From JAKAGZ01 sp963783855 (lineage in GTDB: Bacteria; Bacteroidota; Ignavibacteria; Ignavibacteriales; Ignavibacteriaceae), in the NCBI GenBank assembly GCA_963783855.1, contig CAWAPE010000008.1, positions 62,001 to 126,000 of the forward strand: 64,000 bases of DNA. The letters run 5' to 3'. The notes below the pieces were generated by a model. The model did not search any database. It saw only the letters and a program-made list of their open reading frames with translations, and was not told the origin of the DNA. Below are positions 18,268 through 26,636 of this stretch, piece after piece (the first letter of the stretch is position 1; every line of letters starts with the position of its first letter). The position numbers and the translations under genes are program-made.

Positions 18268-19536
18268 TTATTCTGTGTAATAATCTATCATTTTTTGTAT
18301 AGCGGTTCTGCAAACAGGACAGAAATGATTCAAAACAATCTGATGCATTGAACAAACTTCCGCCGGGCGATAAACTCCTTTTTCAACATAACCTCCGCCT
18401 TCAAAAACACCAACAACATTTTTGTATTCTGGAGTATTCGGTGTTGGAATTGGAATTGTATCAGCTACCATACTTTTCCATTTTGAAGTAAAATCTACCA
18501 TTGTTGTAAGATTTGGTTCCAGTGGTTCTACACCTTTCGGGTAAAAATCATTGTATGCAACAGAAGATGTGTAATATTCATCTCCCAAAAATGCGAAGCC
18601 GTGACCAAACTCATGCGTAAATACAAATTCTGAATTTTTATTATCAGATGTGCAAATATTATAAAAGTTATAAAGTCCGCCGCCGCCATATTTTGTTGTA
18701 TTTACAAGAATAAATATCTGATCATATGGCGCATTTGATGCAACATCCCGAACAATTTTATCTTCCGGTGTAAGGCAATATCTTTCCTCATCAAAAGTAT
18801 AAAACGTAGTACCCAGCAATGTGTTTTTCCAGATTCCCTTTCCCGGTACATCTGTTCCGGAATCCTGTGAGGCAGCTTCAACACCCCAGATATTAAATTT
18901 ATCGGAATTCTTATCATAAGGAGAAACTTTAAAAAGATAGCCTGCAAACCTTTCGCAATCATTTTTAAATTTTCCGAGTTGATCTTTTGTATATCCCTCG
19001 GGAAGAATTACTATATCAACTTTTGTTGAAGGATCTCCTGAATAATGAACTTTGAAAGTCGGGAATTTGTAATTGTTATCGTGCTTAATAAAGTAATTAT
19101 CCGGATCTATTTTATAGACATACTTTTTAACAGGAATATGTTCTTTATTGCGTGTGTAAAATTCAACCCTGATTTTATGTTTGGGGAAAGGCATTGTCAC
19201 TGTTTCTTCAAAATTCCGGGAGGTATGTTTAGCCTCATCAGTTGTCTGCCATTCATTCAGCATTGAAGAATATGTGTGATTAAATATTAATGTATTGGTA
19301 CTGTCATCATATGCCTTAAATACAAATGCACCATAATTAAAACTGCCTGTCAAATTTGTTTTTGTCCCACCCCAGAACGGTTCTTCTTTTAACTGATCAA
19401 TTGAATAATAATCGTGTGCTGAATCGGCAGTGTGAGAATAATCAATTCTTAGAGTTTTATCGATGAAATAATCATCAAATTTTACCTGCGCAAATACAGC
19501 AACAGACAAAACAAGTGAAATAATAATTGTTTTCAT
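18268..19536 (-). CDS. Secreted zinc peptidase, M64 (IgA peptidase) family
   Basis: A 422-residue exported metallopeptidase. The signal peptide covers about residues 1-16. The zinc site HEFGHGFAFLGDEYY gives His308, Glu309, His312 and Asp319, the arrangement of M64 peptidases such as Clostridium ramosum IgA proteinase and Bacteroides homologues. The N-terminal half (to about 165) is the M64 N-terminal domain with a beta-sandwich look, and the C-terminus has four cysteines in a CSMHQ...FCPVC arrangement, possibly a disulfide or metal site. No T9SS C-terminal domain is present. A role in degrading external protein is inferred from the family. Confidence 0.9.
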   Translation of the reverse strand: MKTIIISLVLSVAVFAQVKFDDYFIDKTLRIDYSHTADSAHDYYSIDQLKEEPFWGGTKTNLTGSFNYGAFVFKAYDDSTNTLIFNHTYSSMLNEWQTTDEAKHTSRNFEETVTMPFPKHKIRVEFYTRNKEHIPVKKYVYKIDPDNYFIKHDNNYKFPTFKVHYSGDPSTKVDIVILPEGYTKDQLGKFKNDCERFAGYLFKVSPYDKNSDKFNIWGVEAASQDSGTDVPGKGIWKNTLLGTTFYTFDEERYCLTPEDKIVRDVASNAPYDQIFILVNTTKYGGGGLYNFYNICTSDNKNSEFVFTHEFGHGFAFLGDEYYTSSVAYNDFYPKGVEPLEPNLTTMVDFTSKWKSMVADTIPIPTPNTPEYKNVVGVFEGGGYVEKGVYRPAEVCSMHQIVLNHFCPVCRTAIQKMIDYYTE

Positions 19537-19563
19537 TTGAGTAAATCTTTAGGTGAGAAAAAT

Positions 19564-20691
19564 TTATGTATCTTTTTTCATATGAACAACTCTTTGCGGG
19601 AACGGGATTTCAACTCCGGCCTTGTTGAATTCTTCATAAATAGTTTCTCTTAGTTCGCATTGCATCGTCCAGGCATTTCTGTAATCATCAGTACGCGCGG
19701 CAAGGCGTACATTGAGTGATGAATCACCAAATGCAATTAAAACCACATCAGGTGGAATTTCCTGTGAAATAAGTGAATGGTCATTTGCTGCTTTAAGCAT
19801 GATTTCCCTAACTTTTTTCAGATCGCTTCCGTACGCAATTCCAACTTCTATAATTACCCTGGTTAAAATATTTGGATAAGTAACATTTACAATTTTAGAT
19901 TTAACTATTTCATTATTCGGCATAATAACAAGGTTGCTGTCAAAGTTTAAAATCTTTGTACTTCTAAGCCCTATACTTACAACATCGCCTGTTTCACCGG
20001 CTGCATAATTAATCCTGTCCCCAATTCTAAAGGGTCTGTCAACCATAATGATAAATCCGGCAATCATATTTGATAGAGTATCCTGAGCAGCAAGGGCAAT
20101 TGCCAGAGAACCAACACCAAGAGAAACAATGAATGCGCTGATATCAACATTAAATTTTGAAAGTACAATTACAACAGCCAAAGCAGCAATAATAATTTTA
20201 GCGACCTTTTTAAATAAAGGGAATAAACTACCACTAAGATCCCTGTTTTCGCCAGCATTAATTTTATCGGCGTACCAGTCAAAAACAATTGTAATTATTC
20301 TGTAGGTAAGGAGAAGTAAAATGAAGACAAATGCTATGTAAAGGACATAATCTACAGCAACTAGCATTTTATTAATATATGGATAAGCTTTTGCAAAATT
20401 AGCTGTAGCATTTTCTTCAAATAAAAAATATCCTTCTCTCAGGTTTCCAATTGCCAGATAAAATCCACCAATTATTATTAACCTGAAAGTTGCAGACTCG
20501 GCAACTTCAAGAATTTTATCATCAAGAATTGTTTTGGATTTTGCCGTAAACGGTTTAATAATTCTTTTGAGGAGAAAGCTTAAGATTTTTGCCAATAGGA
20601 ATGAGGTTAAAATTATAGCTACGGAAACAATTAATCCAAATAACAAATCATTTCCAATAAGTTCTCGTATGTAATTTACAAAACTCATCAT
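19564..20691 (-). CDS. Small-conductance mechanosensitive channel (MscS family)
   Basis: A 375-residue inner-membrane channel that opens on membrane tension to release osmolytes. Four to five spans (about residues 12-38, 60-85, 105-130, 160-180) are followed by the pore helix SLGVGSLAIALAAQDTLSNMIAGFIIMVDRPFRIGD, typical of MscS, and by the cytoplasmic beta and alpha/beta domains with the PNNEI motif. It is the last gene of PCD-TPR-pyrE-mscS, overlapping pyrE by 4 nt (ATGA). The start ATGATG at 20691 is fixed by that overlap. Confidence 0.93.
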   Translation of the reverse strand: MMSFVNYIRELIGNDLLFGLIVSVAIILTSFLLAKILSFLLKRIIKPFTAKSKTILDDKILEVAESATFRLIIIGGFYLAIGNLREGYFLFEENATANFAKAYPYINKMLVAVDYVLYIAFVFILLLLTYRIITIVFDWYADKINAGENRDLSGSLFPLFKKVAKIIIAALAVVIVLSKFNVDISAFIVSLGVGSLAIALAAQDTLSNMIAGFIIMVDRPFRIGDRINYAAGETGDVVSIGLRSTKILNFDSNLVIMPNNEIVKSKIVNVTYPNILTRVIIEVGIAYGSDLKKVREIMLKAANDHSLISQEIPPDVVLIAFGDSSLNVRLAARTDDYRNAWTMQCELRETIYEEFNKAGVEIPFPQRVVHMKKDT

Positions 20692-21272
20692 ATTTTAACT
20701 TTCCTTGATCCTGGTTTTACCAAATTTAAGCCTTCTTTACATAATTTGCACTCATCGGATTCGTAGGAAATCACTTCCATCTTCATTGTACTGAATTGCG
20801 GGTAGCCGAAATTAACTTTTCCGTTACTCCTGTCCACAATAAAACCAACCCCGGCAACAACTGCTCCGCTGTTTTTAACAATATCAATTACTTCGAAAAC
20901 TGATCCGCCTGTAGTTACAACATCTTCGCAAACCAGCACTTTTTCTCCTTCTTTCAGTGAGAATCCTCTTCGCAGTACCAGCTTTTTGTCTTCTCTTTCT
21001 GCAAATATTGATTTTTTATTTAATTGTCTCGCAACTTCCTGTCCGACAACAATACCGCCAATTGCCGGAGCAATGACAGTATCAATTTCATAATCTCTAA
21101 AATATTCTACAATTTTTGCACAGATTTTTTCTGTGTATTCCGGGTATTGTAAAACTTTAGCACACTGAAAATATTTATCACTGTGTCTGCCGGATGTAAG
21201 AAGAAAATGCCCCTGCAATAATGCTTCAGATTTAAGGAACATATCGTAAATTTCTTTTTCAGTTAAGCTCAT
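20688..21272 (-). CDS. pyrE: Orotate phosphoribosyltransferase
   Basis: PyrE transfers orotate onto PRPP to give orotidine monophosphate in pyrimidine synthesis. The 194-residue protein carries the PRPP loop VLVCEDVVTTGGSVFE, the active-site LTSGRHSDKYFQC and AEREDKKLVLRRGF. The C-terminal part ends CKLCKEGLNLVKPGSRK, usual in the longer bacterial group. Its 5' end overlaps the TPR gene by 14 nt and its 3' end overlaps mscS by 4 nt, so it belongs to a tight four-gene operon. Confidence 0.95.
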   Translation of the reverse strand: MSLTEKEIYDMFLKSEALLQGHFLLTSGRHSDKYFQCAKVLQYPEYTEKICAKIVEYFRDYEIDTVIAPAIGGIVVGQEVARQLNKKSIFAEREDKKLVLRRGFSLKEGEKVLVCEDVVTTGGSVFEVIDIVKNSGAVVAGVGFIVDRSNGKVNFGYPQFSTMKMEVISYESDECKLCKEGLNLVKPGSRKVKI

Positions 21273-21570
21273 CTAAAAAATCCTCCATTTCTTTTGCCGC
21301 GTGATTGTCTCCGGACTTTTGTGCTTTTTCTATTCCCTGTTTATATAATTCTTTTGCTTCATCTATCTTATCCTGTTTTTCTTTCAAACCTGCATACTGC
21401 ATGTAGGCAGCTATATAATCCGGATCAGCATTAATTAATTTTATAAAATATTTTTCTGATTCTTCTAAATTATTAGCCGACATATATTCCAGCGCAACGC
21501 CATATAACAGGAAAGAATCCTCCGGTTCTTTTTCAAGTAATTTTAAAAGCGAATCGAGCCTGTTATTCAT
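21259..21570 (-). CDS. Small TPR-repeat protein
   Basis: A 103-residue helical protein with two to three tetratricopeptide repeats; YGVALEYMSANNLEESEKYF and the following AAYMQYAGLKEKQDKIDEA fit the TPR pattern of alternating small and bulky residues. No signal peptide or membrane segment. It overlaps the PCD gene by 4 nt upstream and pyrE by 14 nt downstream, so it is translated in step with them. Its partner protein cannot be named from sequence. Confidence 0.75.
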   Translation of the reverse strand: MNNRLDSLLKLLEKEPEDSFLLYGVALEYMSANNLEESEKYFIKLINADPDYIAAYMQYAGLKEKQDKIDEAKELYKQGIEKAQKSGDNHAAKEMEDFLDELN

Positions 21571-21851
21571 TTCAATATTTCCTCAATTTTTCCTGCCAGT
21601 GAAAAATCTTTTTCAGTAACTCCGCCTTCTGTGTGAGTGTTTACAGATATTTTAACTTTATTCCAGGAATGCATTAAAATATCAGGATGGTGATCCAGGG
21701 ATTCCGCTTCAGCACCAACTTTATTTACAAAGTCCAGCGCCGATTTAAAATCTGCAAGTTCAAATTCTTTATTAATTTTATTTTCACTGAAATTCCAGCC
21801 CGGTGTGTTTTTCAGGTTTTCCTGTATCTGATTTTCATTAAGTCCTGCCAT
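21567..21851 (-). CDS. Pterin-4a-carbinolamine dehydratase (PCD/DCoH)
   Basis: A 94-residue cytoplasmic enzyme that dehydrates 4a-hydroxytetrahydropterin. The whole signature is present: AESLDHHPDILMHSWNKVKI then VNTHTEGGVTEKDF. The start is placed at ATG 21851 because AGGAGG (21857-21862) stands five bases upstream; an in-frame TTG at 21872 has none. No phenylalanine hydroxylase gene is near, so here it may serve another pterin pathway. It heads the PCD-TPR-pyrE-mscS operon. Confidence 0.92.
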   Translation of the reverse strand: MAGLNENQIQENLKNTPGWNFSENKINKEFELADFKSALDFVNKVGAEAESLDHHPDILMHSWNKVKISVNTHTEGGVTEKDFSLAGKIEEILK

Positions 21852-21869
21852 TTTTACCTCCTGCTTATT

Positions 21870-21885
21870 CAACGAAAATTCGTTG
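21870..21885. promoter_or_regulatory. Perfect inverted repeat upstream of the PCD operon
   Basis: The 16-base sequence has 7-base arms CAACGAA and TTCGTTG around a 2-base centre. It begins 8 bases upstream of the AGGAGG ribosome site of the PCD gene. It could be an operator for a dimeric repressor or a small 5' UTR hairpin. Neither role is shown. Confidence 0.35.
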
Positions 21886-21921
21886 TATCTTTTTTATAAA
21901 TAATCACTTACAAAATACAAC

Positions 21922-21957
21922 AAAAAAAGCGCATTATAAATAATACGCTTTTTTTTT
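21922..21957 (-). terminator. Rho-independent terminator after clpC
   Basis: A ten-base-pair stem with one mismatch (21928-21937 with 21940-21949) is flanked by an A-run at 21922-21928 and a T-run at 21949-21957. On the minus strand the U-tract follows the clpC stop. It separates clpC from the PCD operon. Confidence 0.8.
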
Positions 21958-21975
21958 GATCATATTCAAAAATTA

Positions 21976-24477
21976 TTATGCTTCACCTGAATCTGACTTT
22001 TCCTTTTCTTCATCTATATCAAGATCCAGATTTTCATCTATGAATATAAGTTCTTCAGTATTTTCTACGTGTTTAGCTAAAATCTTAGCACTTTCCTTAA
22101 AAGAACCTCTTAGAATTTCTTCTGCAAGGGGATCTTCAACATATTTCTGTATTGCCCTTCTTAATGGTCTGGCACCGTATTTCTGGTCAAATCCTTTTTC
22201 AACCAGGAAATTCTTTGCGGACTGATCAAGATCGATTTCCATTTTATGTTCGGCAATATTTTTTACAAGATCCAGTAATTCGATTTCAATAATCTTAAGA
22301 ATATCTTCCTTCTCAAGATTCCTGAATACAATTGCCTCATCAATCCTGTTAAGAAATTCAGGATTGAAAAGTTTTCTCATTGCTTCTTCAACAGTGCTCT
22401 TCATATTGGTATGCTGATCTTCCGGCTTTTCTCCACCAAAACCAAATGAACCGATATTTTTAATATCTCTTGCACCAACATTTGAAGTCATAATTATAAT
22501 TGTATTTCGGAAATCAACCTTTCTGCCGAGACTATCGGTAAGCATTCCGTCATCAAGCACCTGCAGAAGGATACCGAAAATATCAGGATGTGCTTTTTCA
22601 ATCTCGTCAAAAAGCACCACAGAGTATGGTCTTCTTCTGACTTTTTCTGTAAGCTGTCCGCCTTCTTCATATCCTACGTATCCCGGAGGCGCTCCGACCA
22701 AACGTGAAAGAGAGAATTTTTCCATGTACTCGCTCATATCAATCCTGATAAGAGCATTTTCTGAATCGAAGAGATATCTTGCCAGAGCTTTACTGAGTTC
22801 TGTTTTTCCTACACCTGTCGGACCGAGGAAAATAAAACTTCCAATTGGCCTGTCAGGATTTTTAAGTCCCGCTCTTGTTCTTCTAATTGCTTTTGTAAGT
22901 TTAAGAACCGCTTCATCCTGACCGACAATCTGTTTTTTAAGCCCATCTTCCATATTAAGAAGTTTCTCAGATTCTGTTTGTGCAACCCGGTTTACAGGAA
23001 TTCCGGTCATCATTGCAACTACAGTTGCAATATCTTCTTCACTAACATCGTGAACTATGTCTCTGGTTTTTGCTTCCCATTCATTTTTAGCAATTTCAAG
23101 ATCAGACTGCAAATTTCTTTCTTTATCTCTCAATCTTGCAGCTTCTTCATAATCCTGCTTTTTAACAACCTGGGCTTTTTCCAATCTAACTTTTTCAATG
23201 TCCCCTTCAAGGTCAAGAATATCTTGAGGAACCTCAAAATTGCCCATATGAACTCTTGAACCGGCTTCATCAATCACATCTATTGCTTTATCAGGAAGAT
23301 GCCTGTCTGTAATATATCTGTTGCTAAGTTTTACAGCTGAATCCACGGCATCTTTAGAATAGCGAACGTGATGATGTTCTTCGTATTTGAATTTAATATT
23401 TTCAAGAATCTGGATTGTTTCTTCATAACTCGGTGGTTCAACCATTACTTTCTGAAATCTTCTGTCAAGCGCGCCGTCTGTTTCAATATACTTTCTATAT
23501 TCATCCATAGTTGTTGCGCCGATGCACTGAATATCGCCACGAGACAATGCAGGCTTAAACATATTTGATGCATCCAGAGATCCTGAAGCACCTCCGGCAC
23601 CAACTATAGTATGAAGCTCATCTATAAAGAGAATAACTTCGCGAGCTTTTTCCAGTTCATTCATTAGTGCTTTCATTCTTTCTTCAAACTGTCCGCGGTA
23701 TTTTGTACCCGCAACCAGTCCGGCAAGATCAAGAGTTACCACTCTTTTTTCCTGAAGTATTCTGGGTACTATTTTCTGCACTATGCGCAACGCCAGTCCT
23801 TCTGCAATAGCAGTTTTACCAACTCCCGGTTCACCAATCAGAACAGGATTATTTTTCTTTCTTCTGCTTAATATTTGTGCCACGCGCTCAATTTCCATTT
23901 CGCGCCCAACTACAGGATCAAGTTTATCCTCAGCAGCTAATTTTGTTAAATCTCTGCCAAAATTATCCAAAACCGGTGTTTTCGTTCTATCAGATTTTTT
24001 ATCAGCAACCGGAGCAGTTCCGGAAACCTCTTTTGGATTTTTAGTACTTAACATTGCATTCAGTTCAGAACGCGATGCATCATAAGTAACATTGAACTGA
24101 TGTAATATCTGTGTAGCGATATTATCTTCATCTCTCAATAAAGAGAGTAAAAGATGTTCTGTACCTATAACATCTGCTTTATAAATTTTTGATTCTATCT
24201 GTGTTATTTTTAAAACTTTTTCTGCCTGTTTTGTCAAAGGAATATTACCAATAGTAAGAGTACCTCCTGATGTTCTCACTGTATCTTCTATCGCTTTTTT
24301 CAACTTCATCAAATCGCAGTCAAGGTTTCTCAGAATTCTTACAGCTACTCCCTGTCCTTCACGAATAATTCCCAGAAGCAGATGTTCAGTTCCAATGTAA
24401 TCATGGCCAAGCCTTAAAGCTTCTTCACGACTTAATCTAATGACATCCTGGAGTCTGTCCGAAAAATTTCCATCCAT
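21976..24477 (-). CDS. clpC: AAA+ unfoldase subunit of the Clp protease
   Basis: An 833-residue Clp/Hsp100 ATPase that unfolds substrates for ClpP and helps control stress regulators. Two Clp N repeats (about 1-145) precede AAA domain 1 with Walker A GEPGVGKTA (about residue 218). A UVR-type coil holds DYEEAARLRDKERNL (about 430), and AAA domain 2 has GPTGVGKTELSKALA (about 552), Walker B VVLFDEIEKAHPD and a GFGGEKPED loop of the kind that docks ClpP. The UVR motif and middle coil length separate it from ClpB and ClpA. Start ATG 24477 with AAAGGA upstream. It is monocistronic by the terminator below. Confidence 0.95.
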   Translation of the reverse strand: MDGNFSDRLQDVIRLSREEALRLGHDYIGTEHLLLGIIREGQGVAVRILRNLDCDLMKLKKAIEDTVRTSGGTLTIGNIPLTKQAEKVLKITQIESKIYKADVIGTEHLLLSLLRDEDNIATQILHQFNVTYDASRSELNAMLSTKNPKEVSGTAPVADKKSDRTKTPVLDNFGRDLTKLAAEDKLDPVVGREMEIERVAQILSRRKKNNPVLIGEPGVGKTAIAEGLALRIVQKIVPRILQEKRVVTLDLAGLVAGTKYRGQFEERMKALMNELEKAREVILFIDELHTIVGAGGASGSLDASNMFKPALSRGDIQCIGATTMDEYRKYIETDGALDRRFQKVMVEPPSYEETIQILENIKFKYEEHHHVRYSKDAVDSAVKLSNRYITDRHLPDKAIDVIDEAGSRVHMGNFEVPQDILDLEGDIEKVRLEKAQVVKKQDYEEAARLRDKERNLQSDLEIAKNEWEAKTRDIVHDVSEEDIATVVAMMTGIPVNRVAQTESEKLLNMEDGLKKQIVGQDEAVLKLTKAIRRTRAGLKNPDRPIGSFIFLGPTGVGKTELSKALARYLFDSENALIRIDMSEYMEKFSLSRLVGAPPGYVGYEEGGQLTEKVRRRPYSVVLFDEIEKAHPDIFGILLQVLDDGMLTDSLGRKVDFRNTIIIMTSNVGARDIKNIGSFGFGGEKPEDQHTNMKSTVEEAMRKLFNPEFLNRIDEAIVFRNLEKEDILKIIEIELLDLVKNIAEHKMEIDLDQSAKNFLVEKGFDQKYGARPLRRAIQKYVEDPLAEEILRGSFKESAKILAKHVENTEELIFIDENLDLDIDEEKEKSDSGEA

Positions 24478-25026
24478 ATTTATTATCCTTTAATCATTGG
24501 AGGTTATATTGATTGACTGTTTCTAATTCAAAAATAAAGATTGCTGTTTATCCAATCAAGCTAAGGCTAATGTACTAATTTTTGCCTGATTTCAAGTATA
24601 AATCGGGTAATTTAAGATAGATCCCCGACCCTTCCTGCAGTAATATATTATAAGATTTTCATTAAATCCAATAGGCTTCTGTTAATAAATTATGAATCCT
24701 TCTAAATCATTCGTTTTTGATCTAAATATTGACTTTTAGCTTCAACCTAATTTTTAAGTAAATTTTGCATCTCATTATAATCTAAGCACAATTTGCTAAT
24801 TCGTATTCAGTTACTCCTCAGATTAATCATTCATTATTTAGTATTGGTAGGATTTTAAATATCAAAAGCATTACATTTAATAACTTATAGATTAATTATA
24901 GTAATTTTTGCCTGGCTCAAATTTGAATCAAAAATCAGAAGATTTGTATTCTCTTTGTTTATTTGCTTAAAATTTAATTTAATAGTAAACTGATTTGCCA
25001 AAAAATTTAAAAATGGAGTCTGAATA
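24478..25026. other. Intergenic region between clpC and floA, no gene seen
   Basis: These 549 bases separate two divergent genes. No credible open frame or tRNA is present. On the clpC side, TATTTTTG at 24529-24536 (minus) resembles the Bacteroidota -7 box TAnnTTTG. A 13-base direct repeat TAATTTTTGCCTG occurs at 24576 and 24902. A short palindrome TCAAATTTGA lies near 24917. The floA ribosome site GGAG is at 25014-25017. Promoters are expected here but none is proven. Confidence 0.4.
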
Positions 25027-26022
25027 ATGGAAGCGCTTACGGGGTTATCAATAGTTATAATAATTGCAGTATTTCTTTTCCTTATAGTTTTTCTCTATTT
25101 CGTACCATTGGGATTGTACATTACAGCTTACTTCTCAGGCGTAAGGATGAAAATCTTCAAAGATCTTGTTGGTATGCGCTTGAGAAAAGTTCCACCCGTA
25201 ATAATTGTTCGAAGCATGATAACAGCTACAAAAGCAGGAATTAAACTTGAACAGGGAAAACTTGAAGCACATTACCTCGCAGGCGGTAATGTTGTAAGAG
25301 TTATTAACTCGCTTATTTCAGCGGATAAAGCAAATTTAGGATTGTCCTTTGAGCGCGCAACTGCTATTGATCTTGCCGGCCGTGATGTTCTCGAAGCAGT
25401 AAAAATGTCTGTTTTGCCAAAAGTAATTGAGACACCAATGGTTGCAGCAATTTCAAAAGACGGTATTCAGTTGAAAGCAATCGCAAGAATAACTGTAAGA
25501 ACAAACATAGAACGACTTGTCGGTGGTGCTACAGAAGCAACGATTCTAGCACGTGTCGGTGAAGGAATTGTTTCGACAATAGGGTCAAGCAATACACACA
25601 AAGAAGTGCTTGAAAACCCGGACAGAATATCAAAAATGGTTTTATCAAAAGGACTTGATTCAGGCACCGCTTTTGAAATTCTATCCATTGATATTGCGGA
25701 TGTCGATGTTGGAATAAACATTGGAGCTAAACTGCAAACTGATCAGGCCGAAGCCGATCTGAAAATTGCGCGCGCAAAAGCAGAAGAAAGAAGAGCAGCC
25801 GCTGTTGCCCTTGAACAGGAAATGGTTGCAGAAGTTGCAAAACAAAGAGCGAAAGTTGTAGAGGCCGAAGCAGAAATTCCAAGAGCTATGTCTGACGCTT
25901 TCAGATCGGGAAATCTTGGTGTGATGGATTATTATAACATGAAAAATATTCAGTCTGATACTGATATGAGAACATCAATTTCAAAACCTGAAGGAAAGAA
26001 AGATAAAGGAAGCGATGGATAA
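25027..26022 (+). CDS. floA: Flotillin-like membrane-microdomain scaffold
   Basis: FloA scaffolds functional membrane microdomains in bacteria. The 331-residue protein has an N-terminal membrane segment (about 8-32), followed by PLGLYITAYFSGVRMKIFKDLVGMRLRK, a typical FloA/YqfA start, and by an SPFH domain. The distal part is an alanine/glutamate-rich coiled coil with repeated AEAEI and EAEAD-type segments, expected for oligomerisation. A final disordered tail ends KGSDG. Ribosome site GGAG is ten bases upstream. The following gene overlaps by 8 nt, so its product is a likely partner. Confidence 0.92.
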   Translation: MEALTGLSIVIIIAVFLFLIVFLYFVPLGLYITAYFSGVRMKIFKDLVGMRLRKVPPVIIVRSMITATKAGIKLEQGKLEAHYLAGGNVVRVINSLISADKANLGLSFERATAIDLAGRDVLEAVKMSVLPKVIETPMVAAISKDGIQLKAIARITVRTNIERLVGGATEATILARVGEGIVSTIGSSNTHKEVLENPDRISKMVLSKGLDSGTAFEILSIDIADVDVGINIGAKLQTDQAEADLKIARAKAEERRAAAVALEQEMVAEVAKQRAKVVEAEAEIPRAMSDAFRSGNLGVMDYYNMKNIQSDTDMRTSISKPEGKKDKGSDG

Positions 26023-26596
26023 TTTTCTCCAAATATTATTTTTTCTCTTTATAATCTTCAGTTTTATTGCCCCTCTTTTTAAGAAGAAGAAGGAGCAGGG
26101 AAAGGAACAGCAGACAAAAGCACAAAACCAAAATAATCCTGAGAGACAGAGAGCAAAAGCAGAATTAAAAAAAGAAATGGAGGAATACGATATCCTGAAT
26201 GAAATTCAGGGATTATTCAAACCTCCTGAAGAGGTAAAAAAACCTGCCGAGAAACAGACGTATGCGCAAAGCTATGAAGAGAGTCCCGCTGTGACACAGC
26301 CGTATGAAGAAAGTTCATACGAAACTCCGGAATGGGAAAAGGCGTTAAAGACAGAACACACTGTTAATGATGAATGGCACAGGGCAACTACTGAGGCAGA
26401 TTTTAATAAAGAATCCGCAGTTATTGATAAAGAGGCAAAAAGGATTCAAAAATTAATTGATGATAGGAACAAACCTGTTAATGTAAGATTAGGTGAACTT
26501 AGAAAATCGATTAGAAACCCGGAAACATTAAAACAGTATTTTTTGATTTCCGAAATTATTGGCAAGCCGAGAGCAGTTAAAAGACAGATCAGGTAA
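26015..26596 (+). CDS. Anchored hydrophilic protein cotranscribed with floA
   Basis: A 193-residue protein with one N-terminal membrane segment (residues 4-20), then a Lys/Glu/Gln-rich, probably disordered stretch, two similar YEES-containing segments near residues 85-105, and a C-terminal helical region with LRKSIRNPETLKQYFLISEIIGKP. The C-terminal pattern recurs in hypothetical proteins of this bacterial group, in my recollection. It overlaps floA by 8 nt, so it may be a microdomain partner. No enzymatic motif is seen. Confidence 0.7.
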   Translation: MDNFLQILFFLFIIFSFIAPLFKKKKEQGKEQQTKAQNQNNPERQRAKAELKKEMEEYDILNEIQGLFKPPEEVKKPAEKQTYAQSYEESPAVTQPYEESSYETPEWEKALKTEHTVNDEWHRATTEADFNKESAVIDKEAKRIQKLIDDRNKPVNVRLGELRKSIRNPETLKQYFLISEIIGKPRAVKRQIR

Positions 26597-26617
26597 CAGG
26601 ATTTATTCCTGCTACCT
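26591..26617 (+). terminator. Hairpin between the floA operon and the helicase gene
   Basis: An eleven-base-pair stem with one mismatch (AGGTAaCAGGA against TCCTGcTACCT) and a five-base loop spans the stop codon of the upstream gene (TAA 26594-26596). The tail is TGTTT, not a full T-run, so it may be a weak terminator or an mRNA end stabiliser. Confidence 0.5.
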
Positions 26618-26636
26618 GTTTAGATGAGGACTTAAT

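Noticed and set aside
24576..24914. A 13-base direct repeat TAATTTTTGCCTG in the clpC-floA space.
   Set aside because: Short, AT-rich and without flanking structure; chance is likely. Kept only as a note in the region entry.
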